Source: CAZKFG01 sp964551985
GTDB taxonomy: Bacteria; Bacillota; Negativicutes; Acidaminococcales; JAISLQ01
Direction: 5' to 3'
Length of the DNA: 30,904 nt
NCBI GenBank assembly: GCA_964551985.1
Contig: CAZKFG010000024.1
Coordinates: forward strand, 1-30,904
The notes beneath the pieces are model-generated. The model had not been told where the DNA came from. It saw nothing but the letters and a program-made list of their open reading frames with translations, and searched no databases. The position numbers and the translations under genes were made by a program. This document shows, one piece after another, positions 22,919-30,904 of the stretch (the first letter of the stretch is position 1; each line of letters begins with the position of its first letter).

Positions 22919-24466
22919 TTAACCTAAAATCTTTTTAAGATCTGCTTTAGGTGTTGATATTGGTGTTATATTGAATTTTTCTACTAAGACTTTTAATACT
23001 GTTGGCGATACGAAAGCAGGTAAGGTAGGTCCGAGATAGATGTTTTTTATACCTAATGACAAGAGTGTGAGTAATATGCATACGGCCTTTTGTTCATACC
23101 AAGATAGCACAAGTGTAAGAGGCAACTCATTTACAGAACAATTGAACGCTTCAGATAAGGCAACAGCTACTTTTATAGCGCTGTAGGCATCATTGCATTG
23201 TCCCATATCCATTATGCGATTAAAGCCGCCAATTTCGCCTATATCAAGGTCGTTAAAGCGATATTTACCACAGGCAAGTGTCAAAACGATAGTATCTTTT
23301 GGTGTTTGTTTGACAAATTCAGTATAATAGTTTCTACCTGATTGAGCGCCGTCACAGCCGCCAACTAAGAAAAAGTGTTTAATAGCACCTTGCTTTACTG
23401 CATCAATTATTTTGTCTGATACAGATAATACGGCGTTGTGAGCAAAGCCTGTTGTCAGTTCGCTACCGCCATTTATTCCGCTCATTTGATGCATTTTTTT
23501 GTAGCCGCCAAGCTGCAAAGCTTTATTGATAACAGGAGTAAAATCTTTACTATCATCTATATGCACCATATTAGGATAGGCTACAACTGAAGTTGTAAAT
23601 ACCCTGTCAGAATAACTGGGTTGAACAGGCATGATGCAGTTTGTTGTAAATAAAATTGGCGCAGGAATATTATCAAATTCTTTTTGTTGTGTTTGCCAAG
23701 CTGTGCCAAAATTACCTTTTAGATGAGGATATTTTTTAAGTTCTGGGTAGGCATGAGCAGGTAGCATTTCACTATGGGTATAGATGTTAATATTTTTGTC
23801 TTTTGTCTGTTCAAGCAGTAGTTTTAAATCATGTAAATCGTGACCTGATACGACTATAAAAGGTCCTTGCTCAATATTACAGCTGACTTTTGTTGGAACA
23901 GGATCGCCATAAGCTCCTGTATTTGCAGCATCTAGAAGCTCCATGCATTTTAAGTTTACACTACCTGTCTGCAAAACAAGAGGCAAAAGTTGGTCTATAG
24001 ATAAATTTTCGCCAATAGCAGATAACCCTGTATAGAAAAAGTCATTTACCTCTCTGTCTACTTTACCAAGAATAAAAGCGTGATGAGCGTACGCTGCCAT
24101 GCCGCGAAGACCAAATAAAATTAAAGATTTTAGTGAACGAATATCCTCATTATAAGACCATAAACTGTTCATGTCTATTTGTTCTTGTTTAGGATAATTT
24201 ATAAGTTCAAGGTCTACTTTGCAACATAAATTATTTATACTATTGTTATCAAAGTTTACATTAGTAATTGTCGTAAATAAACCGTCAATAATTAGTTTAT
24301 CTGTTTGCGTGTTTGGACTGCTTTTAGCAGCTGTTGCCAGAGCAATTAGCTTTGCAGTGAGGTTATCTTGTAGATTAGCAGTATCCTCTTTTTTACCGCA
24401 TACACCCGCGATAGTGCAACCGGTTCCTTTAGCTGTTTGTTGACATTGGAAACAAAACATTGACAT
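22919..24466 (-). CDS. hcp: Hybrid cluster protein (Hcp; NO/hydroxylamine reductase)
   Basis: This 515-residue cytoplasmic metalloprotein begins MSMFCFQCQQTAKGTGC with Cys5, Cys8, Cys17 and Cys23, the C-x2-C-x8-C-x5-C site of the simple cubane. Hybrid-cluster ligand motifs follow in order: VVSGHDLHDL, FTTNCIMP, VGGCDGA, LACGKYRFND and WYEQKAVCILL. Hcp reduces hydroxylamine in vitro and is regarded as a low-NO reductase that protects anaerobes from nitrosative stress. It lies 14 bases after a ferredoxin-type gene that probably donates electrons, and divergent from a CRP/FNR regulator, a common arrangement for hcp control. An AGGAGG ribosome site precedes the ATG. All expected ligands are present. 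Confidence 0.97.
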   Translation of the reverse strand: MSMFCFQCQQTAKGTGCTIAGVCGKKEDTANLQDNLTAKLIALATAAKSSPNTQTDKLIIDGLFTTITNVNFDNNSINNLCCKVDLELINYPKQEQIDMNSLWSYNEDIRSLKSLILFGLRGMAAYAHHAFILGKVDREVNDFFYTGLSAIGENLSIDQLLPLVLQTGSVNLKCMELLDAANTGAYGDPVPTKVSCNIEQGPFIVVSGHDLHDLKLLLEQTKDKNINIYTHSEMLPAHAYPELKKYPHLKGNFGTAWQTQQKEFDNIPAPILFTTNCIMPVQPSYSDRVFTTSVVAYPNMVHIDDSKDFTPVINKALQLGGYKKMHQMSGINGGSELTTGFAHNAVLSVSDKIIDAVKQGAIKHFFLVGGCDGAQSGRNYYTEFVKQTPKDTIVLTLACGKYRFNDLDIGEIGGFNRIMDMGQCNDAYSAIKVAVALSEAFNCSVNELPLTLVLSWYEQKAVCILLTLLSLGIKNIYLGPTLPAFVSPTVLKVLVEKFNITPISTPKADLKKILG

Positions 24467-24480
24467 TGTAATTCCTCCTT

Positions 24481-25056
24481 TTATTTAACAATTTGCCCGT
24501 CTGTACTTATTATAATTACTTTATGGGCAATATCTTTACCACTAGCCAAAAGCGCTTTTTGTGCAGCATTTTCAATACCAAAGCAACACGGAACTTGCAT
24601 TCTTATTGTGGTTAAGCATTTGATATTATTGTTTTTTATAATATCGGTCAATTTGCTTGTATAGTCTATTTCATCTAACTTTGGGCAACCAATAACTGTA
24701 ACTTTATTTTTCATAAAATCAGCATTAAAATTAGCATAAGCAAAAGCGGTGCAATCGGCAGCGATTAGCAAATCTGCATTGTCAAAAAATGTCGCCTCTG
24801 GCAAAACAAGTTTTAACTGTAATGGCCACTGATGATTTTGATTAGCCTTTGGTTTTGTTACAATATCTTGGTTGGAAAAGCTGATTGCATCAACAGGACA
24901 CACAGGCAGACAATTGCCTATACCATCACAATAATTGCTGTGCATAATGGTTGCTTTGCCATCAACTATTGTGATAACACCTTGTTGGCAAGCATTTGTA
25001 CAAAGTCCGCAGCCTATACATTTTTCTTGGTCTATTTGAATGATTTTTCTTTGCAT
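24481..25056 (-). CDS. Ferredoxin-type 4Fe-4S protein, probable Hcp electron donor
   Basis: This protein has 191 residues from the ATG at 25056, chosen because AGGAG (25065-25069 on the other strand) lies eight bases upstream; an earlier in-frame start at 25089 would overlap that site. The N-terminal half carries two 4Fe-4S motifs: CIGCGLCTNAC with a following partner cysteine, and CDGIGNCLPVCPVDA. The C-terminal half has conserved cysteines in VIGCPKLDEID and VPCCFGIENAAQKAL, as in proteins that travel with Hcp in anaerobic Bacillota. It probably passes electrons to Hcp. It is the first gene of the minus-strand hcp transcript. Confidence 0.9.
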   Translation of the reverse strand: MQRKIIQIDQEKCIGCGLCTNACQQGVITIVDGKATIMHSNYCDGIGNCLPVCPVDAISFSNQDIVTKPKANQNHQWPLQLKLVLPEATFFDNADLLIAADCTAFAYANFNADFMKNKVTVIGCPKLDEIDYTSKLTDIIKNNNIKCLTTIRMQVPCCFGIENAAQKALLASGKDIAHKVIIISTDGQIVK

Positions 25057-25070
25057 TTTAATTTCTCCTG

Positions 25071-25100
25071 TTGTTTGGTTTAGTAACATTGTAGTATAAT
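25071..25100 (+). promoter_or_regulatory. Promoter of the CRP/FNR regulator gene
   Basis: TTGTTT (25071-25076) and TATAAT (25095-25100) are spaced by 18 bases. The start would fall near 25107, nine bases before the palindrome at 25116-25129. Confidence 0.6.
25081..25093 (-). promoter_or_regulatory. Candidate -10 and start site of the ferredoxin-hcp transcript
   Basis: On the minus strand TACAAT (25093 to 25088) could act as a -10, giving a start near 25081, which is 41.5 bases from the centre of the palindrome at 25116-25129. TATACT (25098 to 25093) is an alternative -10 with a distance of 36.5. No good -35 is seen, as expected for an activator-dependent promoter. Confidence 0.5.
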
Positions 25101-25115
25101 AATCATAACAAGTCT

Positions 25116-25129
25116 GTTGTTTTTACAAC
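25116..25129. promoter_or_regulatory. CRP/FNR-type palindrome between hcp and regulator genes
   Basis: GTTGT-TTTT-ACAAC has perfect five-base arms separated by four bases, close to the TTGT-N4-6-ACAA form of CRP/FNR family sites. It sits where it could activate the minus-strand hcp promoter and repress the regulator's own promoter. The binding protein is inferred from context. Confidence 0.6.
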
Positions 25130-25143
25130 GAAAAGAGGATAAT

Positions 25144-25800
25144 ATGCAAGAAGTTTTTCGGACAATAAAGGAAAACAGTTTATTTAAGGGAATTGAATTT
25201 GCTGATTTTAGCAGTATGTTTAGTTGTTTGTCCGCGACAGTAAAAAAATATGAGAAAAAAGAAGTTATAGTGCTTACAGGTAATAAAATAGACTTTGTAG
25301 GTATTGTTTTAAGTGGTAAGGTTAAGATAACCAAAGAAGATTTAAATGGCAATCAAAATATTTTGGCAGAAATTATACCAACAGAAATCTTTGGTGAAGT
25401 TTTTGCGTGTGCCGGTGTTAGCAAAAGTCCTGTTACAGTAACAGCATCAGAAGATTGTGAACTTTTGCTTTTGAATTTTCGCAAAATTGTCACTAGCTGT
25501 GAGAAAAGTTGCACTTTTCACAATAAGTTAGTTGAGAATATGCTGAAAATAATTGCTTATAAAAATTTATTTTTAAATCAAAAAGTTGATATCTTATCAA
25601 AGCGTTCAATAAGAGAAAAAATATTTTGTTTTTTTGATTATAGTCGTAATAATAAAAAGGAATTTATAATTGCTTTTAATCGTGAAGAACTTGCTAGCTA
25701 TTTATGTATAGATAGAAGTGCATTGTCAGCTCAGTTGTCCAGAATGAAAAAAGAAGGTTTGATCAAATATAATAAAAATTATTTTGAATTACTAAAGTAG
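25144..25800 (+). CDS. CRP/FNR-family transcription regulator, probably controlling hcp (HcpR-like)
   Basis: This protein has 218 residues from the ATG at 25144, preceded by AAGAGG; an in-frame TTG at 25117 lies inside the operator and is unlikely. The N-terminal half is a cyclic-nucleotide-binding-type beta roll (SGKVKITKEDLNGNQNIL, GEVFACAG). A dimer helix and a C-terminal winged helix follow, with recognition region FNREELASYLCIDRSALSAQL. The FNR N-terminal cysteine cluster is absent. Other cysteines are present (FACAG, CEKSC), but a cluster cannot be claimed. Its position opposite hcp matches HcpR-type regulators that sense nitric oxide or redox state. The effector is unknown. Confidence 0.88.
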   Translation: MQEVFRTIKENSLFKGIEFADFSSMFSCLSATVKKYEKKEVIVLTGNKIDFVGIVLSGKVKITKEDLNGNQNILAEIIPTEIFGEVFACAGVSKSPVTVTASEDCELLLLNFRKIVTSCEKSCTFHNKLVENMLKIIAYKNLFLNQKVDILSKRSIREKIFCFFDYSRNNKKEFIIAFNREELASYLCIDRSALSAQLSRMKKEGLIKYNKNYFELLK

Positions 25801-25810
25801 TTTGAAAAAT

Positions 25811-25848
25811 AAAAAAGCCTTTTGGCGTAATTGCCAAAAGGCTTTTTT
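25811..25848. terminator. Bidirectional terminator between the regulator and the CoA operon
   Basis: AAAAAAGCCTTTTGGC (25811-25826) pairs with GCCAAAAGGCTTTTTT (25833-25848) around GTAATT. It ends the regulator gene on one strand and the CoA operon on the other. Confidence 0.93.
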
Positions 25849-25853
25849 ATATA

Positions 25854-26618
25854 TCAGGATTTTTTCTTGCTCATAATTGCAGCAATAGCGTTTTTATGCT
25901 CATCCGAAGCAAAGCACACATCTTGAGCATAAGCTTCATAATCAAGCAGATCGTCAAGTCCAAGTTCGAATGTACGGTTGATAATGTTTTTATCAAACGA
26001 CAATGCTATCAAAGAACGTGATGCTAATTCTTGAGCTAATGAATTAACTTTCTCCCAAAGTTCTTCTGTTGTTTGGGCAAGTTCTGTCAAAAGACCAATT
26101 TCCATAGCTTTATCAGCAGTAATTGTTTGTCCGCGCATTATCATCTCTTTAGCCTTTGGTAGTCCTATTATTCTAGGTAGAGTGTAGAGTGCACCACAAT
26201 CTGCTACAAGTCCAACGTTAATAAAAGGTGTTCCAAATTTAGCTGTATTTAAAGCTATACGAAAATCACAGCAACAGGCGAGTGATATTCCGCTTCCGGT
26301 AGCATGACCATTGACTGCGGCAATATATATTTTTTCGCTTTTTAATATGGATTTATATACTGGGTGAACATTTTGCATTCTTCGCCGAGCGGATAGTGGT
26401 GTCCACGTACCCATTGTTGATAAGTCACCACCGGCACAAAATGCCCGTCCTGCGCCTGTTATTATAACAACATGGATACTATTATCACGTTCAATGTCAA
26501 TTAAAGCAAGACGAAGTTCTTCTCTCATTACCATATCAACAGCATTTAATGCATTAGGTCTATTGAGCGTTAATGTGGCAATAGGAGCTTTTTTCTCTAC
26601 TATAATCGTCTCATACAT
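25854..26618 (-). CDS. Crotonase-fold enoyl-CoA isomerase-like protein
   Basis: This protein has 254 residues from the ATG at 26618, with GAGGTG six bases upstream; the GTG at 26627 is part of that site. Crotonase landmarks are GAGRAFCAGGDLS (CoA and oxyanion region), AAVNGHATGSGISLACCCDFRIA and GLVADCGALYTLPRIIG. At the two glutamates that hydratases use for water addition it has Ser112 and Phe132. It keeps Asp140, in the position of the catalytic aspartate of PaaG and dienoyl-CoA isomerases. It is therefore more likely a double-bond isomerase than a hydratase. It is the last gene of the five-gene CoA operon. The exact substrate is not visible. Confidence 0.88.
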   Translation of the reverse strand: MYETIIVEKKAPIATLTLNRPNALNAVDMVMREELRLALIDIERDNSIHVVIITGAGRAFCAGGDLSTMGTWTPLSARRRMQNVHPVYKSILKSEKIYIAAVNGHATGSGISLACCCDFRIALNTAKFGTPFINVGLVADCGALYTLPRIIGLPKAKEMIMRGQTITADKAMEIGLLTELAQTTEELWEKVNSLAQELASRSLIALSFDKNIINRTFELGLDDLLDYEAYAQDVCFASDEHKNAIAAIMSKKKS

Positions 26619-26636
26619 ATACAACACCTCATTTTG

Positions 26637-27494
26637 TTAAAGTTCTAATGTAACTGATTCATAGGCTTGTTTCATCAGCTCGAAAAATTCGTCAAAATCC
26701 TCTTCTTTTTCTGATTTTGCACCAAGCATAATGCCCTTAGGGTCATATTTTTTAATCAAGTCTATGTGTATTTGCTCAGGTGGCTGGACTTGTTTTACTT
26801 CTTTGGCTATTTTTAAATCCCAATCGACAAGAGCTACTACATCTTCAATTGTAACACCTGGAAACAAAGTGTCAAGATACATTTCTTTTGTGTCAGTGTC
26901 AAAACGGAAAATACATTTTTGACAAATAAGAGAGGTTGGACCGTTACCTAAAAGCCCTGCTTTTTTTCTAGCACCTGAGCCTGTAAGATGTCCAGGTGTT
27001 GTTATGTAATCAACTTTTTCAACAAATTTGCCTTTTTCTAGTTGCATTATTATTGTAGTCTCGCCAGCGGAAGAACCAATGTCATTGGCTCCACCGCTAC
27101 CTGGGAGACGGATTTTAGGGTCTTGATAGGTGCCGTTTTTTCCGAAAATAACTGTTGTATTAAGGTTGCCATATTTATCTACTTGGGCGCCGCCTATTAT
27201 GCCTCTGTCAATAAAACCTGCCTGTTGGTCACCGAATAGGCGCCACATCTCGTGGATCATAAGTGCATTTTCAGCAGTTGGATTATCAGCAATAGACCAA
27301 GGAACGCGACGTGATTTTCCGCCAACGCCGCCACCTTCATATACAAAAATAGAATCTTTGGCATGAGTATTTTGCGCAATTATAGCACTCATCATTGGTA
27401 GTCCTATACCAACGAATACTCTCTCTCCATTTTTAATTTCTCTTGAACAACAAGTTGCCATAAGTTCTTTGATAGAATATTTTTCTGCAATCAT
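26637..27494 (-). CDS. Glutaconate-type CoA-transferase, subunit B
   Basis: This 285-residue class I CoA-transferase beta subunit carries FVYEGGGVGGKSRRVP, where Glu53 is in the position of the catalytic glutamate that forms the glutamyl-CoA intermediate. Further blocks are RGIIGGAQVDKYGNLNTTV and LPGSGGANDIGSSAGET. Retaining the glutamate argues for true CoA transfer, unlike the related ring-cleaving hydrolases such as IpdAB that lack it. A strong AAGGAGGTG ribosome site precedes the ATG, 15 bases after subunit A. The substrate is probably a dicarboxylate or other carboxylate taken up by the linked transporter; glutaconate itself is only one possibility. Confidence 0.92.
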   Translation of the reverse strand: MIAEKYSIKELMATCCSREIKNGERVFVGIGLPMMSAIIAQNTHAKDSIFVYEGGGVGGKSRRVPWSIADNPTAENALMIHEMWRLFGDQQAGFIDRGIIGGAQVDKYGNLNTTVIFGKNGTYQDPKIRLPGSGGANDIGSSAGETTIIMQLEKGKFVEKVDYITTPGHLTGSGARKKAGLLGNGPTSLICQKCIFRFDTDTKEMYLDTLFPGVTIEDVVALVDWDLKIAKEVKQVQPPEQIHIDLIKKYDPKGIMLGAKSEKEEDFDEFFELMKQAYESVTLEL

Positions 27495-27509
27495 TTTTGC
27501 ACCTCCTTA

Positions 27510-28439
27510 TCAAACAAATTTTGGAATAGTATAGTTATCTTGTTCCATGCGTACAAGTTTTTCCAGTCTGTCTCTACCTAGTTTGTCCAAAAATGCATCC
27601 CAATTAGGTACATCGTAAACCCATTCTTTAAGCCATTTTTCAAAATCTTCTTGAGTACGATTGTACAGCATAAAATTACGTCTAAAAGGTAAATCACACC
27701 AGTAGTATCCGGCAGTCCACATAGGGTGGCTGCAAAACGGAACTTCAATTACCGCATCTACACAATAAGATGGTATTGTATTAAGGTTAGATAGTTTTCT
27801 TAGTTCTTTTGTTGATACTATTTCTTCACAAGTTAAAATGACTTTTTTAGCTGCTCTAGCTAAAGTTGGGTCATTCATCAAAATCCCCCATATTTGCCCA
27901 TTACCGGCAGTATCTGCCTTTTGCACATGAATAAAAACCACATCAGGACTTGCGGCAGAAACTAAAGCTACCGGTTCGTTTTTATAAGGATCGTTTATCA
28001 CTTTGATTTTATCATTGTGCGTTGGAAAATCCGTTCCTAACATTGATTTGGTTGCCATAAAAGGCACATTCATTGATGCTGCCAGAAAACGCAGACTCGC
28101 TGCGTAATTTGAATATTCTTCTGTTTCCAATTTAACAGGTACACCTTTTTCTACAGCACGTCTATAATTAAGACCGCTTCCTACAGAACCTATCCAAACA
28201 TAGGCTCCCTCGACTCTTTTTATGCAACCGGCTCCAATTAGTATGTTGCCTATATCCATAATAGATGCTGTCATTAGGTTAAGATTGCTTATTTTTTGTC
28301 TTATAATTTCATAGGCAGGAGCAAAAGGATCACGAGCACCAAGACCACCAAAGCTTACAGAACTACCGCTTGGTAGGTGAGTTTTTATTGCTTCTGTAAG
28401 ACTTGTTTGTTTATCTGTTTTGTTTCTCAAGAAAAACAC
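27510..28439 (-). CDS. Glutaconate-type CoA-transferase, subunit A
   Basis: This 309-residue alpha subunit pairs with subunit B encoded next. It has the class I pattern: LTEAIKTHLPSGSSVSFGG near the start, GAYVWIGSVGSGLNYRRAVEKG, and ASPDVVFIHVQKADTAGNGQIWG in the central region. The GTG at 28439 is the longest start, but its CAGGTG may be part of the ribosome site of a TTG at 28430 six bases on, which would give a protein starting LRNKTDKQ. Only 13 bases separate it from the transporter gene. It should form an A2B2-type or similar complex in the cytoplasm. Confidence 0.9.
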   Translation of the reverse strand: MFFLRNKTDKQTSLTEAIKTHLPSGSSVSFGGLGARDPFAPAYEIIRQKISNLNLMTASIMDIGNILIGAGCIKRVEGAYVWIGSVGSGLNYRRAVEKGVPVKLETEEYSNYAASLRFLAASMNVPFMATKSMLGTDFPTHNDKIKVINDPYKNEPVALVSAASPDVVFIHVQKADTAGNGQIWGILMNDPTLARAAKKVILTCEEIVSTKELRKLSNLNTIPSYCVDAVIEVPFCSHPMWTAGYYWCDLPFRRNFMLYNRTQEDFEKWLKEWVYDVPNWDAFLDKLGRDRLEKLVRMEQDNYTIPKFV

Positions 28440-28452
28440 CTGCTTTCTTTAG

Positions 28453-29925
28453 TTATTTTGGCGTTAAGCCGACTAGTGGCCAATAGAACAACATCCAAGG
28501 GAGCATTAAAATAAATAATGCTATTGTAATAGGAACACCTATTCTGAACATATCTTTTGGTTTGAAAGCTTCTGTACCATAAGCTATCATTGTATTAGCT
28601 GAATTTACAGGAGTGAGAAAAACATCATGTGCCATGACGCAAATCCCCATTATTATACCTATAATTGGCACAGACGGATTTTCAAGTCCGATAAGAAAGC
28701 CAATCAGTGCTGGTGCTAAAGCTGTAATGCAAGAAGTTATGCTTGTAAATGCCAGCCTTATTATAAAGCTGATGATAAACACAGTGTATGCCATTGGTAT
28801 TAAAGACAAATTAGCAATACCAGTCGAGCCTAAAGATACTTTTGCAAGCCATACTATGCCGCCTGTACTCATTAGAACAACACCTAAAGAAATACCAGCG
28901 CCAAACATGATAATCGCTGTCCAGTCAACCCTGCCATAGAGATTTTTAAGATTTGTAACCCCGACATAAGGAAATACCATAGCCGTAACCGACATTATAG
29001 AAACAACAGTAGGATCTATTCCATGCCATTTATCTGTTGCCCAAAGAATTATTGTCAATATCATAATACAACCAACGCGTTTTTCAGAAGCGGACATTTG
29101 ACCTAAATCGCTAATACATTTATTTAAATATTCTTTGCCGCCTGGAAGTGCGTCATATTCAAACTTGTGCATTCTTGTCATTACAAAATAAAGAATAACA
29201 CCTGTTGCGACAGAAAAAGGAAAGTTATAGGCAAACCAATCCAGCCACATTATTTTAGGCAAGCCAGCATTAGCAGCAAAGGTTGCTACAACAGGGTTTG
29301 GTGCTGAACCTGATAATACTCCAACACCTGTAAGCGATGGCAGTATACCGGCTGTCATCAAAAGCACCTTGCTTATTGTACTTGTGACCGGAAGATTAAA
29401 GGCTTTATTTAGTCCGAGTACTATCGGTACCATAGTTGCAGCACGGGCAATAACAGATGGGATAATAAATGTAAGCACAAAACCAACAACTATCAAACCG
29501 CCGATAATAGAATTAATGCTAGTTCCTGATGCTTTTAGTATCATATAAGCAATACGTGTTTCAAGACCAGTAGAGGTAATTGCAGCAGCCATAAATATAC
29601 CTGCGGCAACAAAAACCCAGCCGGAGTTGGAAAATCCACTCATAGCAAGACTTATTGCTTTGCCTGTACCAAGTAGCGGACCTGTAGTTCCTTTAGCGGG
29701 CGAAAAGCCAAGTGCCAGCATCATAAACAATATAAGTGCTACAGCACTTTCAGAATATGGCATAGATTCAGTCATCCACATGATAACTGCAAAAAGTAGT
29801 ATCGCAAGTATACGGTGACCTGCGGTAGATAGTCCTTCTGGCGTAGGTAACATCATGACAAAAATCATTAAGGCAAAAGCGGCTATCATAATAAAAAGTT
29901 TTCTATCTAATTTGGATTCATTCAT
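28453..29925 (-). CDS. DASS/SLC13-family anion:sodium symporter
   Basis: This 490-residue polytopic membrane protein has about 11-13 hydrophobic segments. It belongs to the divalent anion:Na+ symporter family, which takes up dicarboxylates, citrate-like acids or sulfate. Family features are MWMTESMPYSESA near the start, the paired hairpin regions (GVLSGSAPNPVVA in the first half, TPVNSANTMIAYG in the second) and an internal repeat. Substrate motifs of the SNT type are modified to SAPNP and NSANT, so the substrate cannot be read off. It lies inside the CoA operon between the dehydrogenase and CoA-transferase genes, so it probably imports the acid that the transferase activates. A GGAGGG ribosome site precedes the ATG. 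Confidence 0.93.
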   Translation of the reverse strand: MNESKLDRKLFIMIAAFALMIFVMMLPTPEGLSTAGHRILAILLFAVIMWMTESMPYSESAVALILFMMLALGFSPAKGTTGPLLGTGKAISLAMSGFSNSGWVFVAAGIFMAAAITSTGLETRIAYMILKASGTSINSIIGGLIVVGFVLTFIIPSVIARAATMVPIVLGLNKAFNLPVTSTISKVLLMTAGILPSLTGVGVLSGSAPNPVVATFAANAGLPKIMWLDWFAYNFPFSVATGVILYFVMTRMHKFEYDALPGGKEYLNKCISDLGQMSASEKRVGCIMILTIILWATDKWHGIDPTVVSIMSVTAMVFPYVGVTNLKNLYGRVDWTAIIMFGAGISLGVVLMSTGGIVWLAKVSLGSTGIANLSLIPMAYTVFIISFIIRLAFTSITSCITALAPALIGFLIGLENPSVPIIGIIMGICVMAHDVFLTPVNSANTMIAYGTEAFKPKDMFRIGVPITIALFILMLPWMLFYWPLVGLTPK

Positions 29926-29965
29926 ATTAAACCCTCCAACATAAATTAATTTTTTGGGCTATTTT

Positions 29966-30832
29966 TTATTTTCTTTTACCATTTTCATCGTATTCATAGA
30001 CACCTTTGCCAACTTTGCGTCCAAGTCTACCTGCTTTTACATATTGGATATGAAGAGGGCAGGGGCGATATTTTTCGCCCATCATTTTTTGCAAATATTC
30101 TAAACTTTTCAATCTTGTATCAAGACCGACAAAATCTACCATTTCAAAAGGACCCATAGGGTGGTTTAAGCCTAATTTACAGGCCTTATCAATATCGTCA
30201 GCAGAACCTACGCCTTCTAAAAGCATATTAAAAGCTTCATTACCAATAACTGCTTGAATACGACTTGTGACAAAACCAGGACTTTCTTTGATTTTTACGG
30301 TTTCTTTACCTATAGCTATACAGAATTTTTCGCAAATACTATAAGTTTCTTGTGATGTTTCAAGACCGTTTACCATTTCAACAAGCTTCATAAGATGTAC
30401 AGGGTTGAAAAAATGTAGTCCGATTATCTTATCAGGACGGTCTGTAACAGATGAAATTTCTGTAATACTTTGAGAAGTTGTATTTGTTGCTAAAATAGTA
30501 TCTTTAGGACAAAGTTTATCAAGTTGTTCAAAAAGTGGTAATTTTATTGCTAGATCTTCAGGCACAGCTTCAATGACTAATTGACTTGTTGCAACTTCTT
30601 CTAGTTTGGTAGTTGTTTTAATGCGTTTAACTATTTGTTCTTTGGCATCTTGAGTTAATTTACCTTTTTCTATAGATTTGTCAAGATTTTTTTCAATAAC
30701 TTTCATTGCGCCGCCTAAAGCTGCTTCAAAAGGATCATACATAACAACATCATAACCTGCCATAGCGCTAACTTGCGCAATGCCACGACCCATTAAACCT
30801 GCACCTAATACGCCCACATTTTTAATATCCAT
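29966..30832 (-). CDS. 3-hydroxyacyl-CoA dehydrogenase (3-hydroxybutyryl-CoA dehydrogenase type)
   Basis: This protein has 288 residues from the ATG at 30832, eight bases after AGGGGG; a TTG two codons earlier is too close to that site. The N-terminal Rossmann fold has GVLGAGLMGRGIAQV for NAD binding and YDP after the second strand. The catalytic block GLHFFNPVHLMKLVEMVNG carries the histidine and glutamate of the family, and ESPGFVTSRIQA and NHPMGPFEMVDFVGLD mark the C-terminal domain. It oxidises 3-hydroxyacyl-CoA to 3-oxoacyl-CoA, or the reverse. Length is normal. It is the first gene of the operon visible in the window. Confidence 0.95.
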   Translation of the reverse strand: MDIKNVGVLGAGLMGRGIAQVSAMAGYDVVMYDPFEAALGGAMKVIEKNLDKSIEKGKLTQDAKEQIVKRIKTTTKLEEVATSQLVIEAVPEDLAIKLPLFEQLDKLCPKDTILATNTTSQSITEISSVTDRPDKIIGLHFFNPVHLMKLVEMVNGLETSQETYSICEKFCIAIGKETVKIKESPGFVTSRIQAVIGNEAFNMLLEGVGSADDIDKACKLGLNHPMGPFEMVDFVGLDTRLKSLEYLQKMMGEKYRPCPLHIQYVKAGRLGRKVGKGVYEYDENGKRK

Positions 30833-30904
30833 AATCAATACCCCCTAAAATTTAATTTCTTACCCTTTATCATTGCCAGCAATAAGCACACAACTAAGCT
30901 GAGG

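Noticed and set aside
1..30904. CRISPR array, insertion sequence or rRNA genes
   Set aside because: No regularly spaced repeats, transposase genes or rRNA sequence were seen on either strand.
30846..30904. Coding sequence at the right edge
   Set aside because: Only 59 bases remain; TTGTGT and GATAAA at 16 bases on the minus strand might be a promoter, but this is too weak to annotate.

Overview
The window looks like a chromosomal piece of a low-GC, anaerobic Bacillota bacterium. The supporting signs are a T-box leader before leuS, a comEA-comEC-holA block, CCA-encoding tRNA genes, a hybrid cluster protein with a CRP/FNR regulator, and a CoA-thioester operon. Hcp, a DASS transporter and a glutaconate-type CoA-transferase together would fit Negativicutes (Acidaminococcaceae-like), but that is inference and no marker here proves it.

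Layout. 1-2382: 5' part of lgt (minus strand), a divergent tlpA-like lipoprotein gene overlapping ccdA (extracytoplasmic thiol reduction), and a convergent metallophosphoesterase. 2399-5178: leucine T-box leader and leuS. 5179-8803: a 400-base leader region, then a dCache/degenerate-GGDEF/EAL membrane protein whose gene overlaps a XylF-like lipoprotein binding-protein gene. 8888-12906: comEA, comEC and holA behind a strong sigma-A-type promoter. 12947-19009: three tandem 583-residue chemoreceptor paralogues, each followed by a related hairpin. 19057-19834: crcB and a His-Gln-Lys-Leu tRNA array. 19961-20962: a decayed HNH-type gene and two small unrecognised reading frames. 20969-22879: a fold-III PLP decarboxylase homologue lacking the Schiff-base lysine, followed by a DJ-1/PfpI (isonitrile hydratase-like) gene. 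22919-25800: hcp and a ferredoxin-type gene (minus), divergent from a CRP/FNR regulator. 25854-30832: a five-gene minus-strand operon encoding a 3-hydroxyacyl-CoA dehydrogenase, a DASS transporter, a glutaconate-type CoA-transferase (two subunits) and a crotonase-fold isomerase.

How the genes may work together. The last operon reads as import of a dicarboxylate or similar anion, CoA transfer, double-bond isomerisation and NAD-linked oxidation at C3. A thiolase and any acyl-CoA dehydrogenase are not in the window. The hcp block reads as nitrosative or redox stress defence controlled by its divergent regulator through one palindrome between the genes. The EAL/XylF-like pair may couple a periplasmic ligand to c-di-GMP breakdown. 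The points most worth checking are that pair, the K-to-R decarboxylase homologue, the codon-use switch inside the chemoreceptors, the structured leader before the second chemoreceptor, the hcp/crp intergenic switch, and the substrate of the CoA operon.
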